A DNA stretch of 17,408 nt from CAZHJA01 sp964532865 (lineage in GTDB: Bacteria; Patescibacteriota; Microgenomatia; UBA1406; GWC2-37-13), in assembly GCA_964532865.1 (NCBI GenBank), contig CAZHJA010000016.1:1-17408 (forward strand). Reading direction: 5' to 3'. The stretch's first letter is position 1; each line of letters opens with the position of its first letter. The notes under the pieces were generated by a model. It saw nothing but the letters and a program-made list of their open reading frames with translations. It was not told the DNA's origin and did no database searches. Both the position numbers and the translations under genes were made by a program. This document shows positions 8,103-14,294 of the stretch, piece by piece.

Positions 8103-8846
8103 TTATTGTATATCAAGCTTTTGTTTAGTTGTTTCAGTTTTTTCTCCTACCTCATCAATAAGAATGATTTTATAAAAGACTTCGTTTTTCAAATTAATGT
8201 CTCCTGTTGTAATATAGTGGAGGGTATTTGGTTTTTCTGAAACAGGCTTAACTGTCTTTTTACCAGTAGTTTTATCTTCAAAAACAATTTCAGAGTAAAG
8301 AGGTAAACTTGTGCGAAAAGAAATAAAAAGATAAGGACCTGATGTAGAAATATTGACTTTATTTATCAGGTCTTGGGCTTGAGATTTATTAATTTGTTTG
8401 TTTTGTATTGAGCTAAAACCAGCAATAAGTGAAAGAGAAATAATTCCTAAAAATGAAAATACAAGAACTGTTTTTAAAGATGGAATTGGCAATTTCCATA
8501 TTTTTAAATAATCAATTTTTGCATTTTGAGCCTTTTTAAAAAAAATTAAATCATCCGGATATGCAAGTATGCCATTGCATTTTGGACAACGTAGTAAAGA
8601 CACGTCTTGTGGGATTGATTTATCTTGGATGGCAACAAGGACAGTTTTATCTCTTGGACACAGTTTTTCTTTTCCAGAAATTTCACTGCTTTTTTTGTCA
8701 TTTGCTAGTTTTTGAGCTGATAATTTGGAGATTCTATTTATTGCATTTTCATTAAAAAAACTACAACCACAGTTATTGCAATGAAGAATAGATTGATTAT
8801 CTAAGCTAACATAATCCATTGTCTGACTGCAGTTTGGACAAAGCAT
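8103..8846 (-). CDS. Zinc-ribbon protein with one transmembrane segment and an outer domain
   Basis: A 247-residue protein of unknown function with a clear modular layout. Residues 1-30 form a zinc ribbon (CPNC at 3-6, CNNC at 23-26) of the zf-TFIIB type. Residues 60-95 form a second, partial ribbon (CPRD at 63, CPKC at 87-90). A hydrophobic helix at about 124-145 follows, then about 100 residues rich in beta-strand-like sequence that resemble a small Ig/FN3-like domain. The topology puts the zinc ribbons in the cytoplasm and the C-terminal domain outside. I infer a sensor or envelope-assembly role but cannot name a function. It follows the small HTH gene by 70 nt on the same strand and has its own TGATATACT box ending 10 nt before the ATG. 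Confidence 0.75.
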   Translation of the reverse strand: MLCPNCSQTMDYVSLDNQSILHCNNCGCSFFNENAINRISKLSAQKLANDKKSSEISGKEKLCPRDKTVLVAIQDKSIPQDVSLLRCPKCNGILAYPDDLIFFKKAQNAKIDYLKIWKLPIPSLKTVLVFSFLGIISLSLIAGFSSIQNKQINKSQAQDLINKVNISTSGPYLFISFRTSLPLYSEIVFEDKTTGKKTVKPVSEKPNTLHYITTGDINLKNEVFYKIILIDEVGEKTETTKQKLDIQ

Positions 8847-8856
8847 AATAAAGTTA

Positions 8857-8865
8857 AGTATATCA
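8857..8865 (-). promoter_or_regulatory. Extended -10 promoter of the zinc-ribbon gene
   Basis: The minus strand reads TGATATACT, one base away from the boxes of glgA and of the GT4 gene starting at 6462. It ends 10 nt before the ATG at 8846, which leaves a leader of about 3 nt. No -35 match is apparent. Confidence 0.45.
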
Positions 8866-8916
8866 GAAAATCTTAAAAAGAAGATAATATACGATTAATA
8901 AAAATTTATCTTTAAT

Positions 8917-9141
8917 TTACTCTTGAGAAGTAGAAATACCAAGAAGCCTATATACTACTTGCTTTTTGTATCTTCTGTCTCCTCTTGAATTAATACGTAT
9001 GGCAGGAAGCTTTCCTTTTTTACCCCAGCGCTTAATAGTTAGCGGAGAAACTCTAAGAAGATTTGCAACCTCTCGTATAGTTAAAAGATCAGGTAAATCA
9101 TCAAGTGATACTTTAGAAGATGATTTGTTAGTGAGTGACAT
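8917..9141 (-). CDS. MerR/excisionase-type helix-turn-helix DNA-binding protein
   Basis: A 74-residue DNA-binding protein made almost entirely of one winged helix-turn-helix. LLTIREVANLLRVSPLTIKRWGKKG (about residues 19-43) is the helix-turn-helix, and LPAIRINSRGDRRYKK (45-60) is the wing, as in the HTH_17 excisionase/MerR-like family. It may regulate neighbouring genes or act in recombination; no target is known. The ORF extends to an ATG at 9189, but the ATG at 9141 is chosen because a consensus promoter lies between the two, making the longer start impossible for a transcript from it. The mRNA is predicted to be leaderless. It is divergent from the cohesin-like surface protein gene. Confidence 0.85.
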   Translation of the reverse strand: MSLTNKSSSKVSLDDLPDLLTIREVANLLRVSPLTIKRWGKKGKLPAIRINSRGDRRYKKQVVYRLLGISTSQE

Positions 9142-9148
9142 AGTATGA

Positions 9149-9177
9149 ATTATAAAATGGAATTTGGCAAATGTCAA
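9149..9177 (-). promoter_or_regulatory. Perfect sigma-70 promoter of the HTH gene
   Basis: On the minus strand TTGACA (9177-9172) and TATAAT (9154-9149) are both exact consensus, separated by exactly 17 nt. Only 7 nt lie between the -10 and the ATG at 9141, so transcription should begin at or beside the A of the ATG. This both fixes the start codon and predicts a strong leaderless message. Confidence 0.85.
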
Positions 9178-9322
9178 CAGGAAAAACAATTAATTAAAAC
9201 CACGAGGAAATTAAAGTAGAATTAATTGAATTATATTTATTGTTTCCAACCCAATAATATTTTTTTAATATACCCTTTATTATTCCATTGTTAATTTTCT
9301 TAGGGTAGGTATTGTTTTCCTC

Positions 9323-9351
9323 TTGATATTTGTATTAAAATAAGGCACAAT
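9323..9351 (+). promoter_or_regulatory. Candidate promoter of the surface-protein pair
   Basis: TTGATA (9323-9328) and CACAAT (9346-9351) are spaced by 17 nt and stand 10 nt before the ATG at 9362. The -35 matches five and the -10 four of six consensus bases, so this is a moderate candidate. The surrounding 172-nt gap also holds a 6-bp TACCCT/AGGGTA inverted pair at 9271-9276 and 9302-9307. Confidence 0.35.
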
Positions 9352-9361
9352 TATTTTCATA

Positions 9362-10009
9362 ATGAAAAAAGTATTGTTTTCTTTCTTCTTATTCCTATTT
9401 TTATTTATTTTGCCTTTTGTATTTGGGTCATCATATGCCGCATATCTTAAGTTTGATAAACAAACAGATACTGTTACTGCTGACCAGACATTTCAAGTGC
9501 AGGTTATAATTGACACTGGTTCAGAGCAAGTAACATCAACTGATTCATATGTTACTTATGACAGTACATTATTTGAAGCTCAATCTGTAACAGAAGGAAC
9601 ATTCTTTCCAGTAGTAACATATGATATTACCTCAGGCAAAATATATATTGCAGGCATTGTAGAAGATACAGCTGTTACCAAAACAGGAGAAGGAACATTG
9701 GCAACAATTGTTTTTAAAGCTTTAAAAGATGGAACAGGGACTCTTTCTTTTGATTGTCAGGGCGATGTTGGAAGCACTTCAAAAATTATTAAAAATGATG
9801 GTAATGGAACAAATATTATTGAATGTACAAGTAATCAAGATCTTATTGTTACAATTGGAACAGGCGGCTCTACAATTGTCCCAACAACGGCCGCTTCAAC
9901 ATCTTCAGAGCTTCCTGAAACAGGAGTTCTTGATAATTTAATAAAATATGCCGTTCCTGGAACAATGTTGCTGATTATTGGAGTATTAATTAAGTTTGTG
10001 TTATTATAG
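9362..10009 (+). CDS. Secreted cohesin-like surface protein with LPETG motif
   Basis: A 215-residue envelope protein. The N-terminus is a signal peptide (two Lys, a long Phe/Leu core, probable cleavage around SSYA, residues 24-27). Residues 28-165 resemble a cohesin/carbohydrate-binding beta-sandwich: alternating strands such as FQVQVIIDTG, YVTYDSTLFEAQSV, YIAGIVEDT and TLATIVFKAL. A Thr/Ser linker (167-183) leads to LPETG (184-188), a hydrophobic helix (197-215) and the C-terminus. LPETG plus a hydrophobic tail is the sortase sorting signal, though only Lys211 supplies a positive charge and nothing basic follows the helix. No sortase gene is in the window, so either it lies elsewhere or the protein stays membrane-anchored. 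It has two Cys in the domain (C132, C155). The next gene, another surface protein, begins 19 nt later. Confidence 0.8.
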   Translation: MKKVLFSFFLFLFLFILPFVFGSSYAAYLKFDKQTDTVTADQTFQVQVIIDTGSEQVTSTDSYVTYDSTLFEAQSVTEGTFFPVVTYDITSGKIYIAGIVEDTAVTKTGEGTLATIVFKALKDGTGTLSFDCQGDVGSTSKIIKNDGNGTNIIECTSNQDLIVTIGTGGSTIVPTTAASTSSELPETGVLDNLIKYAVPGTMLLIIGVLIKFVLL

Positions 10010-10028
10010 TTGCCATATTTATTAATCT

Positions 10029-10700
10029 ATGAGTATAAATTTTAAAGAAATTAAAATTCCAAAAGCAGTTTCAATAGTAATTGGGGTAATTCTTTCAATA
10101 TTAATACTTTATCTTGGTTTTAATCTTATTCAAAATGTATTTACAAGAGCGTCAGATGTTGCTCCAATAGATGTTACTATAAATGAAATTAAAGAAAATT
10201 CTGTAAAAATTAGATATACAACAAGCAATGAAGCACAAGGAGTTATTGAATACGGGACCTCTCCTACAGCTTTGAATTTTTTTGCACCAGAGTCACAAAA
10301 TACCAAAGACCATTCTGTTGAGTTAACTTTACTTTCACCAAATTCAACTTATTATTTCCAAATACGTATTGGAGAAAACAAATATGACAATGGAGGAGTG
10401 CCATGGACATTTGCAACAAAGGCAAAAGAAGATACACAACAAGCGATACCAGAACCTCAAGAAGAGCCAACACCAGCTTCTTCTATACCTTCTCCTACCG
10501 TTGCTTCAACTGAGGCAACAATTACCCCTGTTCAGTCTATTGATGTTTCTGATGATTCTTCATCTCAATCATTGGGGTGTGGTGAAACAGACTGTCAAAA
10601 GATATGTAATAAGCTGCTGGGTAAAGGATGTTTAACACAGGACTTGGTAAAGAATGACTGTATAGGAAAGGTAAATATCAAGGATTGCTCTCTTAAATAA
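10029..10700 (+). CDS. Membrane-anchored FN3-like protein with Cys-rich C-terminus
   Basis: A 223-residue protein with an uncleaved N-terminal membrane helix at about 13-34 (the TRASD after it is typical of anchored CPR surface proteins, by my recollection). It then has a fibronectin-III/purple-acid-phosphatase-N-like domain at about 45-132 (VTINEIKENSVKIRYTT, GVIEYGTSP, LLSPNSTYYFQI), a Pro/Ser/Thr linker (136-180) and a short tail with six Cys (184, 189, 193, 201, 211, 220). The six Cys could form three disulfides outside the cell. It is very likely co-transcribed with the cohesin-like gene 19 nt upstream. Function is unknown; a role in adhesion or surface structure is inferred. Its end converges with the M50 protease gene across 26 nt. 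Confidence 0.75.
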   Translation: MSINFKEIKIPKAVSIVIGVILSILILYLGFNLIQNVFTRASDVAPIDVTINEIKENSVKIRYTTSNEAQGVIEYGTSPTALNFFAPESQNTKDHSVELTLLSPNSTYYFQIRIGENKYDNGGVPWTFATKAKEDTQQAIPEPQEEPTPASSIPSPTVASTEATITPVQSIDVSDDSSSQSLGCGETDCQKICNKLLGKGCLTQDLVKNDCIGKVNIKDCSLK

Positions 10701-10726
10701 TTATAATTGAAATATCTTTATTATTA

Positions 10727-11383
10727 TTAAACTATTCCAGGCCCAAGTGAATTAGGTATTAGAAGATTAATAAAAAAAGAAATTGTTGGGCGGATTATTA
10801 AATCAATCATTGATGATTTTCCTATAGGAAATATTAAAAGAAGCAGGAAAATCATTCCAAATCTTTCTAATTGATACCAACTTTGAGCTTGTTCTTTTGA
10901 AAGTATTCCTCCTACAATTTTAAATCCATCAAGAGGGGAAATTGGCAGAAGATTAAATATACCAAGTAGAATATTTAATGTAATAAGTGGAATAAGGATA
11001 AAGCTTGCTATAGTAAATAGCGCTGAGAGGTTAAAAAACACCAACAATCTTAATATAATAGAGCAAAGTATTGCAAGAATAAAGTTAGACGCAGGTCCGG
11101 CAGCGGAAATTATTGCAGCGTCTTTTCTTGGGTTTTTAAGATTATAAGGATCAAACGGCACAGGCTTTCCCCATCCAAACCCAAAAAAAAGTAGAAACAT
11201 TGTTCCAAATAGATCAAGATGAACAATAGGATTTAAACTAATTCTCCCCTTTAGCCTTGCAGTAGGATCTCCAAGATAATCAGCTGCCCATGCATGAGAA
11301 AATTCATGTATTGTAATTGCAATAAGTAGTGCAATAATATATGCAAAAAATATTATTGGACTGGAGAAAAGATATGAAATCAT
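10727..11383 (-). CDS. Site-2-protease-like M50 zinc metalloprotease
   Basis: A 218-residue polytopic membrane protease of the short M50 (YwhC-like) group without PDZ domain. ITIHEFSHAW contains the zinc-binding H26-E27-x-x-H30, placed in the first membrane helix (about 9-32). NLLPISPLDG (144-153) supplies the third ligand, D152, in a later helix. SAAGPASN (93-100) and KGRISLNP (45-52) are further family landmarks. Such enzymes cut membrane-embedded substrates, often anti-sigma factors or signal-peptide remnants; its target here is unknown. The gene stands alone between two convergent or divergent neighbours, with 102 nt separating it from bL28. No strong promoter is recognised upstream. Confidence 0.9.
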   Translation of the reverse strand: MISYLFSSPIIFFAYIIALLIAITIHEFSHAWAADYLGDPTARLKGRISLNPIVHLDLFGTMFLLFFGFGWGKPVPFDPYNLKNPRKDAAIISAAGPASNFILAILCSIILRLLVFFNLSALFTIASFILIPLITLNILLGIFNLLPISPLDGFKIVGGILSKEQAQSWYQLERFGMIFLLLLIFPIGKSSMIDLIIRPTISFFINLLIPNSLGPGIV

Positions 11384-11485
11384 ATTTTGTTTGTTATAAA
11401 TTGATTTGTCAGTATGTCTATGTTATCATAAACACATGCATTTTTATAGATGCGAGTTTAAATTTAAGTTGAAATAAACAGATAT

Positions 11486-11797
11486 ATGCCATGTTTTCAT
11501 TGCGGAAAAGGAGTTATTTTTGGAAGGTCGCATACTCATCATAGGGGAGTTGCAGGAGGAAGATGGAAAAAAAGAGCTCCTAAAACACAAAAAGTATTTT
11601 TACCAAATCTTCAAAAAGTTAGCATTATTGAAAAAGGCAAAGAAAAAAGAGTAAAGCTTTGTACAAAATGCTTAAAAAGAATAAAAAAGGATGTTAGTGA
11701 AGGAAAAAAACCCTTTTTAAAAGTATTAAGAATTCAAGAAAAAACTCCAAAAGAAACTACAAAGGAGAAAAAAGCAGAAAAAGCAATTAAAAAGTAA
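11486..11797 (+). CDS. rpmB: 50S ribosomal protein bL28, zinc-binding form
   Basis: bL28 is a structural protein of the large ribosomal subunit. The N-terminus MPCFHCGKGVIFGRSHTHHRG carries C3 and C6, and KLCTKCLKRIKK near 57-68 carries the second Cys pair, so this is the C+ zinc-ribbon form. The family block around SHTHHRGVAGGRWKKRAP then KVFLPNLQKV is well kept. At 103 residues it is longer than the usual 60-80 because of a Lys/Glu-rich tail (about 80-103), probably disordered. It stands alone, divergent from the M50 protease and convergent with def (21-nt gap). There is no Shine-Dalgarno before the ATG. Confidence 0.93.
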   Translation: MPCFHCGKGVIFGRSHTHHRGVAGGRWKKRAPKTQKVFLPNLQKVSIIEKGKEKRVKLCTKCLKRIKKDVSEGKKPFLKVLRIQEKTPKETTKEKKAEKAIKK

Positions 11798-11818
11798 TTT
11801 TTTCTATTGAATACTTTT

Positions 11819-12346
11819 CTAATACTCAACTTTAATTAACTTCCCATTTCTTTCTTCATAAAGATCATTATTCTGTTCTATAGCCCTTTGAGTAAACAAT
11901 ATCCCATGAAGATGATCGTCTTCATGCTGTATTGAAGAAGAGACAAGGCCTGAAAACCATTCCTTTTTTTGAATTCCTTTAATTGTTTGATATGAAAGTA
12001 AAATCTTATCATGTCTATTTATCTGTCCCCATATTTTTGGTATAGATAAACATCCTTCAAGCTCTATTTTATTTTTCCCTTTCTTTTGTTTTCTTATTCC
12101 TGTTCTTTTTAATATCTTTGGATTAATAAAAGCTGTCGGCCTTGCATTACTTGTTTTTCTTATTAAAAACAAAGATAATAGGATTCCAACCTGTGGGGCA
12201 GACAATCCTACTCCTTCTGGTTCTTTTGAAGCAATTAGTGTTTTTTCCATTTCTTTAACTAAATCTGTAATTTTCTTATCAATTGAAGATACAGATTTAG
12301 TTCGTGTATTAAGAATCTTGTTTGGAACAGTAATTACTTTTAGCAT
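11819..12346 (-). CDS. def: Peptide deformylase
   Basis: Def removes the formyl group from the N-terminal methionine of new proteins and needs a metal ion. All three family motifs are present, numbered from the start at 12346: GVGLSAPQVG (45-54), EGCLSIP (97-103; C99 is a metal ligand) and QHEDDHLHG (140-148; H141 and H145 bind the metal, E142 is catalytic). A longer reading starts at an ATG at 12445, but that would add 33 non-conserved residues and overlap the divergent GT2 gene, while MLKVITVPNKIL is the normal deformylase beginning. The 175-residue protein is of normal size. The 71-nt gap to the GT2 gene is almost pure A/T. Confidence 0.95.
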   Translation of the reverse strand: MLKVITVPNKILNTRTKSVSSIDKKITDLVKEMEKTLIASKEPEGVGLSAPQVGILLSLFLIRKTSNARPTAFINPKILKRTGIRKQKKGKNKIELEGCLSIPKIWGQINRHDKILLSYQTIKGIQKKEWFSGLVSSSIQHEDDHLHGILFTQRAIEQNNDLYEERNGKLIKVEY

Positions 12347-12417
12347 GGTTAATAATAATTTAATCTTTTTATTATATAATATTATATATCTGAATATATT
12401 ATTTTTTATTTTAATAT

Positions 12418-13191
12418 ATGAAACTATCGCTTTGCATAGCAACATATAATGAAGAGAAATTTATCCATTATCCATTGGACTCAGCATATAATTTAGCTGA
12501 CGAAGTAATTATTATTGATGGAAGCTCAATAGACAAAACAGTAGAAAAAGCCAAATCATATGGAGATAAGGTTAAAGTATATGTTGAAGATAATCCTCCC
12601 ATGTTTCATATTAATAAGCAAAAGGCGCTGACACATGTAAAAGGGGATTGGATACTTCAACTTGATGCAGATGAAGCATTAAGCAAAGAATTAAAGCAGG
12701 AGATTATTGAATTATTAAGCTCTTCTGAAAAACAAACCTTTGATGCATATAAAATTCCTAGAAAAAACTTCTTTTTAACAAGATTTTTAAAAAAAGGAGG
12801 ACAATATCCTGATTATACTATTAGATTATATAAATCAGGGAAAGCCCATTTCCCATGCAAATCAGTACATGAAAATGTAGAAATTAATGGAAAAATAGGT
12901 TCTCTTAAAAAGCCCTTACTTCATTATGCCGATCTTGATTTTTCAAGATATATAGCAAGATGGAATAGATATACTACGCTAGATGCAGATATTTTAATAA
13001 AAGAAAACAAAAAGACTTGTTTTTTAAGCTACTTTGTTTTTAAGCCTATTTCTTGGTTTTTAAAAACATATATTCGGCATAAAGGATTTGTAGATGGTTT
13101 TCCCGGATTTGTTTTTGCTCTTTTTTCTTCAATTAAGTTTTGGACAATATATGTAAAGGTATATAAAAAAAGAAAAGAAGCTCAAGCTTGA
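12418..13191 (+). CDS. GT2-family glycosyltransferase (WaaE/KdtX-like)
   Basis: A 257-residue inverting GT-A enzyme. MKLSLCIATYNEEKFI starts the nucleotide-binding fold, DEVIIIDGSSIDKT (28-41) is the second conserved strand, and WILQLDADEALS (78-89) contains the DxD-type metal/nucleotide site (D83, D85, E86). The short C-terminal half, with a Trp/Phe-rich region near 200-245, matches the WaaE/KdtX subgroup known for adding hexose to lipopolysaccharide core. In an organism probably without lipopolysaccharide, a cell-surface glycan acceptor is more likely (inference). It diverges from def across 71 nt and converges on ychF with a 10-nt overlap: both genes end Gln-Ala-stop inside one palindrome. 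Confidence 0.85.
   Translation: MKLSLCIATYNEEKFIHYPLDSAYNLADEVIIIDGSSIDKTVEKAKSYGDKVKVYVEDNPPMFHINKQKALTHVKGDWILQLDADEALSKELKQEIIELLSSSEKQTFDAYKIPRKNFFLTRFLKKGGQYPDYTIRLYKSGKAHFPCKSVHENVEINGKIGSLKKPLLHYADLDFSRYIARWNRYTTLDADILIKENKKTCFLSYFVFKPISWFLKTYIRHKGFVDGFPGFVFALFSSIKFWTIYVKVYKKRKEAQA
13182..13191. other. Palindromic overlap of two convergent gene ends
   Basis: The ten bases TCAAGCTTGA read the same on both strands and contain the last two codons and TGA stop of the GT2 gene and of ychF. Both proteins therefore end in Gln-Ala. There is no room for separate terminators, so transcripts must overlap. Confidence 0.9.
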
Positions 13192-14294
13192 ACTTTAAAT
13201 TCTATTACGTCAGAGTCTTTTATTACATAATTTTTACCAACGGTTTGTACTTTCCCTTTTTCACGTGAGCTTAACCATCCGTTATATTTAATAAACTCAG
13301 AAAAAGATATTACATCAGCTTTTATGAATTTTTTTTGAAAATCAGTATGTACAATTCCTGCAGCTTTATATGCGCTGCTTCCTTTTTTTATTGTCCAAGC
13401 TTTTGCTTCAAGCTTTGCTGTTGGTACTACAGTAAAAAAAGATATTAATTCAAGCATGTCATATGCTTTTTTTATAAATCTATTTAATCCTGTTTCTTTT
13501 AAAGAATATTGTTTTAGATATTCTTTTTGTTCATTATTTTCAAATACGAAAATTTCATTTTCAAGAAGAGCTGATAAATATATATATGGAGCTTTTTCTT
13601 CTCCCACTTGTTTTAATATGTCTTTAATATTTTTTTTTGTTTGCTCTGCATTTTCTAATTGCTTTTCAGATAAATTGAAAATATATACAACAGGCTTTAA
13701 TGTAAGAAGATTAAATTGTTTAATTGATTCTTTTTGTTCATTTGTTAATGCAATTTTTCTTACAGGTATTCCTTTATTAAGTTTTTCTTTTATTATTGAA
13801 ATTGTATTAAATGCAAATACTTCTTGTTTTGTTGCATTGTTTTTATTAGCTTCTTTTATTTTTTCCAAAACAGCAAGATCAGCAAGTATTAATTCAGTTT
13901 CTATTGTTTTAATATCTTCTGCTGGATTCATTATTTTACTTACGTGTGAGATACTTTTATCTTCAAATAATCTAACAACATGTGCTATTGCTGAAACTTC
14001 TCCTATATGTGAAAGAAATTTATTACCTAAGCCCTCACCTTTTGATGCTCCTTTAACTAATCCTGCAATATCATAAAATTCAATTACAGCAGGTACTATT
14101 CTTTTGGTTTGAATTACTTCAGCTAGTATTGGTAGGCGCTTGTCAGGAACTTTTACAATACCTACATTTGGTTTAATTGTACAAAATGGATAATTTGAAG
14201 TATTTGCTATGCTTTTTTTAAGAAGAGCATTAAATAAAGTTGATTTTCCTACATTAGGAAGGCCTACTATACCTATTGATAAAACTCTGCCCAT
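13182..14294 (-). CDS. ychF: YchF/Obg-like ATPase-GTPase
   Basis: YchF is a universally conserved P-loop ATPase of the Obg group that binds ribosomes and takes part in stress and translation control. The 370-residue protein has GLPNVGKST (11-19, P-loop), NYPFCTIKPN (34-43, switch I), DIAGLVKGASKGEGLGNKF (75-93, switch II), and NLSE (207-210) in place of the NKxD guanine-specificity motif, which is why the family prefers ATP. The C-terminal TGS-like domain (about 287-370) includes SSAYKAAGIVHTDFQKKFIKADV and the family's end pattern. Its ATG at 14294 is the only sensible start. The serine recombinase gene upstream overlaps its first 41 nt in another frame, so the natural promoter region may have been displaced. 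I see no convincing promoter just upstream. Confidence 0.96.
   Translation of the reverse strand: MGRVLSIGIVGLPNVGKSTLFNALLKKSIANTSNYPFCTIKPNVGIVKVPDKRLPILAEVIQTKRIVPAVIEFYDIAGLVKGASKGEGLGNKFLSHIGEVSAIAHVVRLFEDKSISHVSKIMNPAEDIKTIETELILADLAVLEKIKEANKNNATKQEVFAFNTISIIKEKLNKGIPVRKIALTNEQKESIKQFNLLTLKPVVYIFNLSEKQLENAEQTKKNIKDILKQVGEEKAPYIYLSALLENEIFVFENNEQKEYLKQYSLKETGLNRFIKKAYDMLELISFFTVVPTAKLEAKAWTIKKGSSAYKAAGIVHTDFQKKFIKADVISFSEFIKYNGWLSSREKGKVQTVGKNYVIKDSDVIEFKVQA

Noticed and set aside
9142..9189. Longer start for the HTH gene at 9189.
   Set aside because: It lies upstream of the -35 of the perfect promoter that serves the gene, and the added residues are not part of the HTH domain.
9271..9307. 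TACCCT and AGGGTA as a possible hairpin before the surface-protein genes.
   Set aside because: Only 6 bp with a 25-nt loop; mentioned with the promoter but not strong enough as a separate feature.
12347..12445. Upstream ATG extending peptide deformylase by 33 residues.
   Set aside because: It would overlap the divergent GT2 gene and add residues outside the family; MLKVITVPNKIL is the usual start.
13456..14076. Long open frame on the plus strand opposite ychF (about 206 codons).
   Set aside because: It is the antisense shadow of ychF; its Ser/Phe/Ile-rich translation has no family features.
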